Positions 7,012 through 13,230 of a DNA stretch of 15,269 nucleotides are shown here, in pieces. The stretch comes from DASSFZ01 sp036514635 (lineage in GTDB: Bacteria; Chloroflexota; Anaerolineae; Fen-1058). The translations under genes and the position numbers were made by a program. Below the pieces are notes generated by a model that was not told the origin of the DNA, made no database searches, and saw only the letters and a program-made list of their open reading frames with translations. The DNA is taken from positions 1 through 15,269 of the forward strand of contig DATBWU010000317.1 of assembly GCA_036514635.1 (NCBI GenBank), in the 5' to 3' direction. Each line of letters starts with the position of its first letter. Position 1 is the first letter of the stretch.

Positions 7012-9018
7012 ATGATTTCCACCCACTGGACGCCTGAGCGCGTCTCAGCCTTTTTCGATCGCACCTTACTGGCGGTCGAAAAGCCGGCGCGCTACACGGG
7101 CGGCGAGCACAACTCCATCGTCAAAGACTGGGATGCCGTCTCAGTCCGGACTGCGCTAGTCTTCCCCGACGTTTACGAACTCGGCATGTCGAATCTGGGG
7201 CTGGCGACGCTGTACGACATCCTCAACCGCCGGCCCGACTTCCTGGCCGAGCGCGCGTATTGCCCCTGGACGGACATGGAAGCCATCCTGCGCCGTGAGG
7301 GCGTGCCGCTGTTCTCGCTGGAGACACGGCACCCGCTGGCCGCGTTCGATCTGATCGGCATCAGCCTGCCTTACGAGCAGTTGTACTCCAACGTCCTCAA
7401 TCTCCTCGATTTGAGCGGCATCCCGATCTTCGCCGCCGACCGTGACGCGACTCACCCGATCGTCATTGCCGGAGGACACGCCACCTACAACCCCGATCCG
7501 ATGGCCGATTTCATCGACGTGTTCGCAATCGGCGAAGGCGAAGAGATCATCATCGACTTTGCAGAGACGATAAAGAACTGGAAGTTGGACTGCCTGCAAA
7601 GCGGGCGTGGAAGTTTGAGCGGCCGTAGCGCCGTGGAGTTGAAGGCGTTGCGCGAGGATCTGTTGCGGCGCATCGCGCGCATTGACGGTGCGTACGTGCC
7701 GGCTTTTTACGAGGCGGCGTATCATCTCGATGGCACGCTGGCCGAGGTGAAACCGATCGTGCCCGAAGCCCCGGCGCGCGTCGCCAAGCGCATCGTGCCG
7801 GTGCTGCCGCCGCCGCTGACCCGATTCATCGTCCCGTTCCTCGACATCACGCACAACCGCGCGCCGATCGAGATTATGCGCGGCTGCACGCGCGGCTGCC
7901 GATTCTGCCACGCCGGCATGGTCACCCGCCCGGTGCGCGAACGCCGGGTCGATGAAGTCGTCGACGCCGTGGAAGAGATTCTGCAATACACCGGTTTCGA
8001 GGAGATCGCGCTGCTGTCGCTATCGTCGAGCGATTACACACACGTGAAGGCACTGGTCAGGGCCATCGCCGAAAAGTTCGGCGACAAGAATCTGTCGATC
8101 TCGCTGCCGTCGCTGCGCATCGAAACGGCCTCCGCCGATCTGCTGGAGGCATTGGGCGACAACAAGCGCGGCGGTTTCACCTTCGCGCCGGAGGCAGCCA
8201 CCGAGCACATGCGCCGCGTGATCAACAAATACATCCCGACGCAGTTGATGATCGACACGGCGCGCGAAGTGTTCTCGCGCGGCTGGCGGACGGTTAAGCT
8301 GTACTTCATGATCGGCCATCCCGCCGAGACGCTGGACGACGTGCAGGCGATCATCGACCTGGCGAAAGCGGTATTGGCCGAGGGACGCAAGTTCCACGGC
8401 AAGGCGGCGCAGGTCAACATCGGCGCGAGCACGTTTGTGCCCAAGCCGCACACGCCGTTCCAGTGGGTTCCGCTCGACGACGAGACGATCGTCCGCCAGA
8501 AGCAGGCGCTGCTGCGGCGCGAATTGCGCGGCGCCGGCTTGAAGGTCAACTGGACCGATCCCGAAGAGACGCTGCTGGAAGCGTTCCTGTCGCGCGGCGA
8601 TCGACGCCTGGGCGCGGTGATCTATCGGGCCTGGCAACTCGGCGCGAAGTTCGACGCCTGGCAGGAGCATCATCGGCCCCAGGCGTGGCAACAGGCATTT
8701 GAAGAGAACGGCCTCGATCCGAGCTGGTACGCGCGCCGCCCGCGCCCGATCGACGAAGTCTTTCCCTGGGATCACATCGACATCGGCGTGACGAAGAAGT
8801 TTCTGTTGCAGGACTTCCTGTGGAGCGCCGATGGGAAGACGCGCGTCGATTGCCGCGAGCATTGCTTCGCCTGCGGCATTTTGCCCAAATACAAAGTGAT
8901 GCGCATGAACACGCCGGGCGATGCCTGGGAGTGCCCGGAGGTCAAGCCCTACGACCGGCGCGGCGCGAAGCCGCAGTCGGTATCGGATGTGATCCCGCTG
9001 CAAGTCGTCGCCTCCTAA
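7012..9018 (+). CDS. TIGR03960-type B12-binding-like radical SAM protein
   Basis: A 668-residue protein. The N-terminal part (about 45-190) is a cobalamin-binding-like Rossmann domain. In place of the usual DxHxxG it has DVYELG (residues 53-58), so the axial histidine is a tyrosine. The radical SAM core follows, with the cluster motif CTRGCRFC (Cys 292, 296, 299). A C-terminal CREHCFACG segment may bind another metal. This family usually lies beside, or fused to, a DUF2344 protein and close to rplU-rpmA, as here, which suggests a role tied to translation or RNA modification. The reaction is not known to me. ATG 7012 was chosen over GTG 7009 because GAGG is seven bases before it. The partner gene starts about 500 bases downstream, after several repeats. 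Confidence 0.93.
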   Translation: MISTHWTPERVSAFFDRTLLAVEKPARYTGGEHNSIVKDWDAVSVRTALVFPDVYELGMSNLGLATLYDILNRRPDFLAERAYCPWTDMEAILRREGVPLFSLETRHPLAAFDLIGISLPYEQLYSNVLNLLDLSGIPIFAADRDATHPIVIAGGHATYNPDPMADFIDVFAIGEGEEIIIDFAETIKNWKLDCLQSGRGSLSGRSAVELKALREDLLRRIARIDGAYVPAFYEAAYHLDGTLAEVKPIVPEAPARVAKRIVPVLPPPLTRFIVPFLDITHNRAPIEIMRGCTRGCRFCHAGMVTRPVRERRVDEVVDAVEEILQYTGFEEIALLSLSSSDYTHVKALVRAIAEKFGDKNLSISLPSLRIETASADLLEALGDNKRGGFTFAPEAATEHMRRVINKYIPTQLMIDTAREVFSRGWRTVKLYFMIGHPAETLDDVQAIIDLAKAVLAEGRKFHGKAAQVNIGASTFVPKPHTPFQWVPLDDETIVRQKQALLRRELRGAGLKVNWTDPEETLLEAFLSRGDRRLGAVIYRAWQLGAKFDAWQEHHRPQAWQQAFEENGLDPSWYARRPRPIDEVFPWDHIDIGVTKKFLLQDFLWSADGKTRVDCREHCFACGILPKYKVMRMNTPGDAWECPEVKPYDRRGAKPQSVSDVIPLQVVAS

Positions 9019-9043
9019 GGAGCCGTCAAAGAATAAGTCCGCA

Positions 9044-9305
9044 TGTCACCCTGAGAATTCCACAGCGCCGGGTGGCGATAGGCTCGAAGAAAGAAACTTG
9101 CGCGCTGCGTGCCTGCGCGGCGATGCATTCGCCGCGCTACCCCGTTGCGCCCGATGAATCGGGCTAGTCGGATTCATCCGACGCTGTGGTGTAGCCCGCC
9201 GAGTTCATCGGCGGGCGCACGCCGGCCATGGCGCAAGTTTCTGGGTAGTGAAGCGAAGGGTCTCGGCTTGTCGGGCAGAGATTCTTCGCTGCGCTCAGCA
9301 TGACA
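9044..9305. repeat. Outer host repeat, TGTCA..CTGAG / CTCAG..TGACA type
   Basis: TGTCA-cc-CTGAG (9044-9055) pairs with CTCAG-ca-TGACA (9294-9305), 10 of 12. An inner pair (9253-9264 with 9278-9289, 10 of 12) contains GCGAAG and CTTCGC. A separate palindromic element occupies 9092-9242 inside it, so this is a nested arrangement. The whole 9019-9525 gap is repeats. Confidence 0.65.
9092..9242. mobile_element. 151-bp multi-hairpin element with 12-bp inverted ends
   Basis: AGAAACTTGCGC (9092-9103) pairs perfectly with 9231-9242. Inside are four hairpins: 9115-9137 (9-bp stem, loop TGCAT), 9149-9164 (6 bp, TGAA), 9167-9182 (6 bp, TTCA) and 9194-9216 (9 bp, loop GTTCA). No flanking duplication was found. 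The end sequence differs from that of the element at 350-566, but the plan is the same. Confidence 0.65.
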
Positions 9306-9335
9306 AAACTGCGGAGTTATTTCTTGACAAGCCCT

Positions 9336-9368
9336 AAGTGACCGGCACTTGACAAGTGCCGATCACTT
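9336..9368. repeat. Palindrome, GTGACCGGCACT family (second copy)
   Basis: AAGTGACCGGCACTT (9336-9350) pairs with 9354-9368 with one mismatch, loop GAC. The arms match the palindrome at 6210-6246, while the loop differs. Confidence 0.8.
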
Positions 9369-9401
9369 TCCTCTTATGACCCCACTGCAAAAAACCGGAT
9401 T

Positions 9402-9496
9402 TAACCGCAAAGGACGCAACCCCGCAAAAAGAAGCGGGGCGGGCGGGCGCGAAGTTTTCTAGGTATTCTTTGCGTTCTTTGCGCTCTTCGCGGTGA
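9402..9496. repeat. ACCGCAAAGGACGCAA-type repeat with nested CCCCGC hairpin
   Basis: The left end TAACCGCAAAGGACGCAA faces a right end of phased CTTTGCG, CTTTGCG and CTCTTCGCGGTGA units. Between them is CCCCGC/GCGGGG with an A-rich loop (9420-9439), nearly the same module as at 4772-4790. The GTG at 9493 belongs to this repeat and is not used here as a start. Confidence 0.65.
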
Positions 9497-9525
9497 GACA
9501 AGCCTTTTTTCAGAAGAGTCCTCTT

Positions 9526-10212
9526 GTGGAACAAGTTCCTCGCCAACGGGTCCGAATCACTTTCGCACGCGGCGAGAATGTGCGCTACGTCGGCCACCTC
9601 GATATGGTGCGGACGTGGGAACGCATCCTGCGCCGCGCCGATGTGCCGATGGCGTACTCGGAGGGCTTCAGCCCTCACCCGCGCCTGGCCTTCGCCGCCG
9701 CGTTGCCGGTCGGCTGCACCAGCGATCAAGAAGTGCTGGATGTGATCTTTTCGCATCCGTGCGATCTGGCCGACGCGCGCGCGCGACTGGAGCAGGCCGT
9801 ACCGGCAGGCATTCACATCGTCGATGTTTCCGAAGTCCCCTATTCCGCGCCTGCGCTTCAGACCCAGACACGCGCCTCGGAGTTTGTCGTCACGCTGCCG
9901 CCGGACGTATCGATGGTGGAGGCTGAGGCGCGCGCTCAATCGTTGCTTGATGCGCCGTCGATCGAGCGGACGCGCCGCGACAAGACTTACGATCTGCGCC
10001 CATTGATTCTCGACATGTGGGTCGAGCCGGGCGAGGATGGCCGGGCGTGCATCGGAATGACGCTGAAGGCCGAAGAATCGGGCACGGGCAGGCCGGACGA
10101 GGTTGTCGCGGCGCTGGGTTGGGAGGCGACAGCGGTTCGCATTCATCGGCGCAAAATGATCTTCGCTTTCTCAACCACTGCATCGGATGGACATCGGATA
10201 AACGAATGCTGA
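9526..10212 (+). CDS. TIGR03936-type radical-SAM-associated protein (DUF2344)
   Basis: A 228-residue protein that begins QRVRITFARGENVRYVGHLD, then has SEGFSPHPRLAF, both hallmarks of DUF2344. It has no cluster cysteine motif of its own and in many bacteria accompanies or is fused to the TIGR03960 protein, presumably as a partner or substrate-handling subunit. The biochemical role is unknown. The start was set at GTG 9526, whose weak AGAAGAG ribosome site is at 9512-9518. The in-frame GTG at 9493 lies inside a dispersed repeat, and its extra residues match nothing in the family. The gene is followed after 182 bases by rplU, which has its own promoter. A repeat-filled gap separates it from the upstream partner, so it may have its own unidentified promoter. 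Confidence 0.88.
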   Translation: MEQVPRQRVRITFARGENVRYVGHLDMVRTWERILRRADVPMAYSEGFSPHPRLAFAAALPVGCTSDQEVLDVIFSHPCDLADARARLEQAVPAGIHIVDVSEVPYSAPALQTQTRASEFVVTLPPDVSMVEAEARAQSLLDAPSIERTRRDKTYDLRPLILDMWVEPGEDGRACIGMTLKAEESGTGRPDEVVAALGWEATAVRIHRRKMIFAFSTTASDGHRINEC

Positions 10213-10304
10213 CCGCGCTGCTTGCCATCCGTTTACCCGTTGCTCATTCGTTGCCTCGCTCCTTTCCTGCCAAACACGATCGCCCAGGTGGCGAATTGCC
10301 GTTC

Positions 10305-10332
10305 TTGACAACTCGGCTCAAGCCGGTATAAT
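10305..10332 (+). promoter_or_regulatory. Consensus promoter of the rplU operon, TTGACA-N16-TATAAT
   Basis: TTGACA (10305-10310) and TATAAT (10327-10332) match the housekeeping consensus exactly with a 16-base spacer, 62 bases before the rplU start. Confidence 0.88.
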
Positions 10333-10342
10333 GGCAACGTTC

Positions 10343-10366
10343 CGCGGCCCTGTGGTGCTGGCCGCG
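10343..10366 (+). promoter_or_regulatory. Leader hairpin upstream of rplU
   Basis: CGCGGCC (10343-10349) pairs with GGCCGCG (10360-10366) around a ten-base loop, close to the predicted transcript start at about 10339. Leaders of rplU in other bacteria carry structures bound by bL21, so autoregulation is possible here but inferred only from position. Confidence 0.4.
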
Positions 10367-10394
10367 AATTGTTCGAGTAGAGTCGGAGGGTCTC

Positions 10395-10712
10395 GTGTAC
10401 GCAGTCTTTCAAGTTGGCGGTCGACAGTATCGCGCGACCGAGGGTGATCGGATTCAGGTCGAGCGGCTGCCACACGCCGTTGGCGAGAAGGTGGAGATCG
10501 ATCAGGTGATGCTGCTGACGGACGGCGACAAAGTGACCGTGGGTCAGCCCATCGTCGCCGGCGCGAAAGTGTTGACCGAAGTCGTCGAGCAGGGCAAGGG
10601 CAAGAAGATCATCGTCTTCGACTACCGGCCCGGCGGCAAGCGGCATCGCGTGAAGAACGGCCATCGCCAGAACTACACCTGGCTCAAGGTCGAGAAAATC
10701 ATCGCGGCCTAG
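10395..10712 (+). CDS. rplU: 50S ribosomal protein bL21
   Basis: A 105-residue protein, typical bL21 length. It begins MYAVFQVGGRQYRATEGDRI and ends HRQNYTWLKVEKI, both diagnostic. bL21 binds 23S rRNA domain I and contacts bL20 in the large subunit. The start is GTG with GGAGG six bases upstream. A consensus promoter and a hairpin leader precede it, and rpmA starts 12 bases after the stop, so the two are one transcript. Confidence 0.98.
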   Translation: MYAVFQVGGRQYRATEGDRIQVERLPHAVGEKVEIDQVMLLTDGDKVTVGQPIVAGAKVLTEVVEQGKGKKIIVFDYRPGGKRHRVKNGHRQNYTWLKVEKIIAA

Positions 10713-10724
10713 GACGAGGTTGAC

Positions 10725-10997
10725 ATGGCACACAAGAAAGGCGGCGGCTCCAGCCGCAACGGCCGAGACAGCAACGCGCAGCGCCTGGGCGTGAAGAAGT
10801 ACGGCGGCGAGCGCGTGCGGTCGGGTCACATCATCGTGCGTCAGAACGGCACGCGCATCAAGCCCGGTTACAACGTCGGGGTAGGCAAGGACTACACGCT
10901 GTTCGCGACGATCGACGGGGTGGTGAAGTTCGAGCCGTTGCCGGGTGATCGCAAGCGTGTCAGTGTGTATCCGGTCGAGGAAGGGACGCCGGCCTAG
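10725..10997 (+). CDS. rpmA: 50S ribosomal protein bL27
   Basis: A 90-residue protein starting MAHKKGGGSSRNGRDSNAQR, the conserved N-terminus that reaches the peptidyl-transferase centre. Unlike Firmicutes there is no N-terminal extension for removal by the Prp protease, and no prp gene lies between rplU and rpmA. GAGG is five bases before the ATG. The rpmE start is 19 bases after its stop. Confidence 0.98.
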   Translation: MAHKKGGGSSRNGRDSNAQRLGVKKYGGERVRSGHIIVRQNGTRIKPGYNVGVGKDYTLFATIDGVVKFEPLPGDRKRVSVYPVEEGTPA

Positions 10998-11016
10998 CCG
11001 GCAGGAGCACAGTCGT

Positions 11017-11334
11017 ATGAAGAAAGAGATTCACCCGCAGTGGTATCCTGAAGCGAAGGTGTACTGCAACAGCGAAGTCGTGATGACCGTCGGCGCGTCG
11101 GTGCCGGAACTGCACGTCGAAGTGTGGTCGGGCACGCACCCGTTCTACACCGGTCAGCAGCGCATCGTCGACTCGGAGGGCCAGGTCGAGCGCTTTGTCA
11201 AGCGCCTGGAGCGCCGCGAGGGGCTGAGTCCCACGTCGAGGCGCAGCAAGGCCGAGCGGCGGCGTGAGCGCCAGACGATCGTCGAACTGGTGGACGAAGA
11301 GTCTACGCCATCCGGCGGGGCCAGGTCTGAATAA
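11017..11334 (+). CDS. rpmE: 50S ribosomal protein bL31, zinc-free type with extended C-terminus
   Basis: A 105-residue protein. MKKEIHPQWYPEAKVYC and THPFYTGQQRIVDSEGQVERF are clear bL31 signatures. Zinc-binding bL31 has four cysteines (CxC and CxxC). Here only C17 remains, with CNS in place of CxC and WSGT in place of CxxC, so a zinc site is unlikely. The C-terminal 35 residues beyond the usual end are charged and rich in Arg/Glu. The start was set at ATG 11017 with GGAG upstream. An upstream in-frame extension overlaps rpmA and is not supported. It closes the rplU-rpmA-rpmE operon, and a Rho-independent terminator follows 48 bases later. No Zur-like operator was sought beyond this window. 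Confidence 0.95.
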   Translation: MKKEIHPQWYPEAKVYCNSEVVMTVGASVPELHVEVWSGTHPFYTGQQRIVDSEGQVERFVKRLERREGLSPTSRRSKAERRRERQTIVELVDEESTPSGGARSE

Positions 11335-11382
11335 GTCGTAGTCTCCCGCAGCGCGGGCAACGAGCGAAATGTAACGCACGAG

Positions 11383-11411
11383 AGGGCAGAGAGAAACATC
11401 TGCCCTTTTTT
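11383..11411 (+). terminator. Rho-independent terminator of rplU-rpmA-rpmE
   Basis: AGGGCAGA (11383-11390) pairs with TCTGCCCT (11399-11406) and is followed by TTTTT. It ends the ribosomal-protein operon. Confidence 0.93.
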
Positions 11412-11413
11412 GA

Positions 11414-11567
11414 TAACTGCTCACGCCCTTGCGCACGGAGATGAATCTCCGCGCTGAAATCACGAAGCCTGCTCAAGCAGGCTGGCTTGCTCCTGAGCCG
11501 GATTGATCCGGCTTCGTATGATTAGCCCGACGATTGATCGTCGGGCGATGCGGGCGGTGAGCAGTTA
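11414..11567. mobile_element. 154-bp four-hairpin element with 11-bp inverted ends
   Basis: TAACTGCTCAC (11414-11424) pairs with 11557-11567, followed on the inside by GCCC and GGGC. Hairpins: 11436-11451 (CGGAGA, loop TGAA), 11466-11483 (AGCCTGC, TCAA), 11496-11513 (AGCCGGA, TTGA) and 11525-11546 (GCCCGACGA, TTGA). It abuts the T-run of the terminator. The flanks, CCTTTTTTG before and CCTTATTTTG after, are similar but not an exact duplication. Confidence 0.7.
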
Positions 11568-11589
11568 CCTTATTTTGTTAGAAACAGCC

Positions 11590-11757
11590 GAAAGTTCACC
11601 ACTACGCCCCCGCCCAGCGTGCCCCTGCTGCTGCGCAGCGGACAGGGCGTGTCCGAGCTTTGCGTCGGGGGCGCGCCAGGCGAGACTCCACCCCTGAAGA
11701 GGACAAGCGACACAAAGAAAGCTTGGAGATGCTTGGCGTCATGGTGCCTTGGTGGTT
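11590..11757. repeat. Decayed ACCACCAAG-type repeat before tdk
   Basis: The right part (11708-11757) aligns with 4797-4871, sharing CTTGGAGAT, CTTGGCGTC and CTTGGTGGTTA. The left side has TTCACCACTA and a GC-rich palindrome around 11634. The left boundary is uncertain. 11758-11844 shows nothing else. Confidence 0.45.
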
Positions 11758-11844
11758 ACTACGGCGACCTCTTAGCGGCGAGGCGGACAGAGGAAGGATG
11801 GAGAGGTTGCCCATCTGCCCATGAAACCACACGAAGGAGAGTAG

Positions 11845-12432
11845 ATGGACAGCAAACACGGCGGCGGTATCGAAGTGGTGTGCGGCAGCATGTTCAGCGG
11901 CAAGACCGAGGAGCTGATCCGGCGCGTGCGCCGGGCGAAGATTGCGCGGCAGAAGGTGCAGGTGTTCAAGCCCGTCATCGATACGCGCTACGCCGTGAAG
12001 AAAGTGACTTCGCACAACGGCATGGACACCGCAGCCGTGCCGGTCGAATCGGCGCAGGCCATTCTGGATCGCGTGGAATCCGACACGACCGTCGTGGCGA
12101 TCGACGAGGTGCAGTTCTTCGGCCCGGATGTCGTGCCGGCGTGCCAGGTGCTGGCCGAGCAAGGCGTGCGAGTGATCGTCGCCGGGCTGGACATGGACTT
12201 TCGCGGCGAGCCGTTCGGACCGATGCCGCAGTTGATGGCCGAGGCCGAGCAGGTGGAGAAGCTGCAGGCCATCTGCGTGGTGTGCGGCGCGCCGGCCAGT
12301 CGCACCCAGCGGCTGATCGATGGGCGTCCGGCTTCGTACGACGACCCGATTATCCTGGTCGGCGGCAGTGAGTCGTACGAGGCGCGCTGCCGGCTGCATC
12401 ACGAGGTGCCGGGCCGGCCGCGAAGAGAGTGA
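11845..12432 (+). CDS. tdk: Thymidine kinase (type II)
   Basis: A 195-residue protein that phosphorylates thymidine with ATP to dTMP in the cytoplasm, for nucleoside salvage. Visible motifs are the P-loop GSMFSGKT (14-21), the Walker-B-like DEVQFF (87-92) carrying the presumed catalytic Glu88, and a zinc site C144-x2-C147 with C182-x2-H185 flanking the substrate lasso SRTQRL. The length matches the tetrameric type II family. AAGGAG lies five bases before the ATG. The hpt gene follows 94 bases later on the same strand, so the two salvage genes may be co-transcribed, with a short phased repeat between them. Confidence 0.97.
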   Translation: MDSKHGGGIEVVCGSMFSGKTEELIRRVRRAKIARQKVQVFKPVIDTRYAVKKVTSHNGMDTAAVPVESAQAILDRVESDTTVVAIDEVQFFGPDVVPACQVLAEQGVRVIVAGLDMDFRGEPFGPMPQLMAEAEQVEKLQAICVVCGAPASRTQRLIDGRPASYDDPIILVGGSESYEARCRLHHEVPGRPRRE

Positions 12433-12466
12433 TGGGGGGACGCCAGAGATGGCCGAGCCGTTCAAT

Positions 12467-12497
12467 CTCTGCGCGCTCCGCGCTCTCTGCGGTGAGA
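12467..12497 (+). repeat. Phased CTCTGCG repeat between tdk and hpt
   Basis: CTCTGCG, CTCCGCG and CTCTGCG recur at nine-base spacing and end in GTGA. It belongs to the same family as 4917-4946 and the right end of 9402-9496. Confidence 0.6.
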
Positions 12498-12526
12498 TTC
12501 TGTGGTTGTGTGTCGAGGGAGGAGGT

Positions 12527-13078
12527 ATGGCTGCCTACGATGCTTATCTCGGCGAAGTGTTACTGGATGCAGCGACCGTGCAGCGCCGCGTGTCCGAACT
12601 GGCGCGGCACATCTCCGACGATTACCGCGATCGGAAGCCGTTATTGGTGTGCGTGCTGAAGGGCGGCATCGTCTTCCTGGTCGATCTGATCAAGCACATC
12701 GACATCCCACACGCGATCGACTTCATGGCCGTGTCGAGTTACGGAGCCGGCGCGCGCGAATCGACCGGCGCGGTGCGCATCATCATGGACCTGGAGCAGG
12801 ACATCGCCGGACGGCATGTGCTGCTGGTGGAAGACATCGTCGACAGCGGGCGGACGCTGCACTACATCTACAATCTGCTCAAGCCGCGCGGCCCGGCCAG
12901 CCTGCGCGTCTGCGCCCTGCTGAATAAGGTCGAGCGGCGTGAGATCGATGTGGCGCTGGACTACGTGGGCTTCGATATTCCGAACAAGTTCGTCTTCGGC
13001 TACGGCCTCGACCTCGACGAGCTGTTCCGCAACCTGCCATTCGTCGGCGTGCTCAAAGACGAGTTGCTGCCCACATAG
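12527..13078 (+). CDS. hpt: Hypoxanthine phosphoribosyltransferase
   Basis: A 183-residue protein of usual length, which joins hypoxanthine or guanine to PRPP to form IMP or GMP. The PRPP loop is VLLVEDIVDSGRTL (98-111) with the acidic pair E102-D103. The PPi loop KGG is at 45-47, and IPNKFVFGYGLD (151-162) is the base-recognition hood containing the Lys that contacts the purine. The ATG at 12527 has GGGAGG four bases upstream. The in-frame ATG at 12449 lies next to a dispersed repeat and would add residues matching no family. It pairs with tdk as a salvage unit and ends before a hairpin terminator. Confidence 0.96.
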   Translation: MAAYDAYLGEVLLDAATVQRRVSELARHISDDYRDRKPLLVCVLKGGIVFLVDLIKHIDIPHAIDFMAVSSYGAGARESTGAVRIIMDLEQDIAGRHVLLVEDIVDSGRTLHYIYNLLKPRGPASLRVCALLNKVERREIDVALDYVGFDIPNKFVFGYGLDLDELFRNLPFVGVLKDELLPT

Positions 13079-13098
13079 CCCCATTTCCTCAGCATTTC

Positions 13099-13135
13099 CG
13101 AGGCCGATGAGATTCCTCATCGGCCTCGCCGTTTT
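13099..13135 (+). terminator. Terminator after hpt
   Basis: A perfect 13-bp stem (13099-13111 with 13116-13128, loop ATTC) starts 20 bases after the hpt stop and is followed by CCGTTTT. The T-run is short. Confidence 0.75.
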
Positions 13136-13148
13136 CATTCCCCAAAAC

Positions 13149-13190
13149 ATGATCGATGTCATTCCCCTGCACCCATCTCTCCCCTAGAAT
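13149..13190 (+). promoter_or_regulatory. Candidate CRP/FNR-type activated promoter of nosZ
   Basis: ATGA-N6-TCAT at 13149-13162 has the TGA-N6-TCA core of CRP/FNR-superfamily sites. TAGAAT at 13185-13190 is a -10 candidate with no -35. Taking a start seven bases downstream (13197), the dyad centre falls at -41.5, the classical class II activator position. FNR-family proteins commonly control nos genes, but the regulator here is unknown. Confidence 0.4.
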
Positions 13191-13230
13191 GGCAGAAGAG
13201 TTGTGCGGCGATCCCACCATTCTAGGGGAG
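13179..13230 (+). promoter_or_regulatory. 14-bp inverted repeat linking the nosZ -10 and ribosome site
   Basis: CTCCCCTAGAATGG (13179-13192) pairs perfectly with 13217-13230 across 24 bases. The left arm contains the -10 candidate TAGAAT, and the right arm contains most of the nosZ ribosome site GGGGAGG (13225-13231). It could be a DNA operator, or an RNA hairpin hiding the ribosome site if transcription starts further upstream. Confidence 0.55.

Noticed and set aside
8020..9003. 327-codon minus-strand frame opposite the radical-SAM gene
   Set aside because: No motifs; the plus strand holds the cluster-binding cysteines and family signatures.
9493..9525. GTG at 9493 as start of the DUF2344 protein
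   Set aside because: It lies inside a dispersed repeat (CGCGGTGA), has no ribosome site, and the extra residues match nothing in the family.
10945..11016. Upstream in-frame extension of rpmE
   Set aside because: It overlaps rpmA, and the extra residues precede the universal MKKEIHP start of bL31.
11425..11560. CRISPR-like array in the regularly spaced hairpins
   Set aside because: There is no constant direct repeat or spacer pattern; each unit is a different self-complementary stem, and no cas gene is present.
12320..12526. Upstream in-frame extension of hpt
   Set aside because: It overlaps tdk and a phased repeat. ATG 12527 has a strong ribosome site and gives the usual N-terminus.
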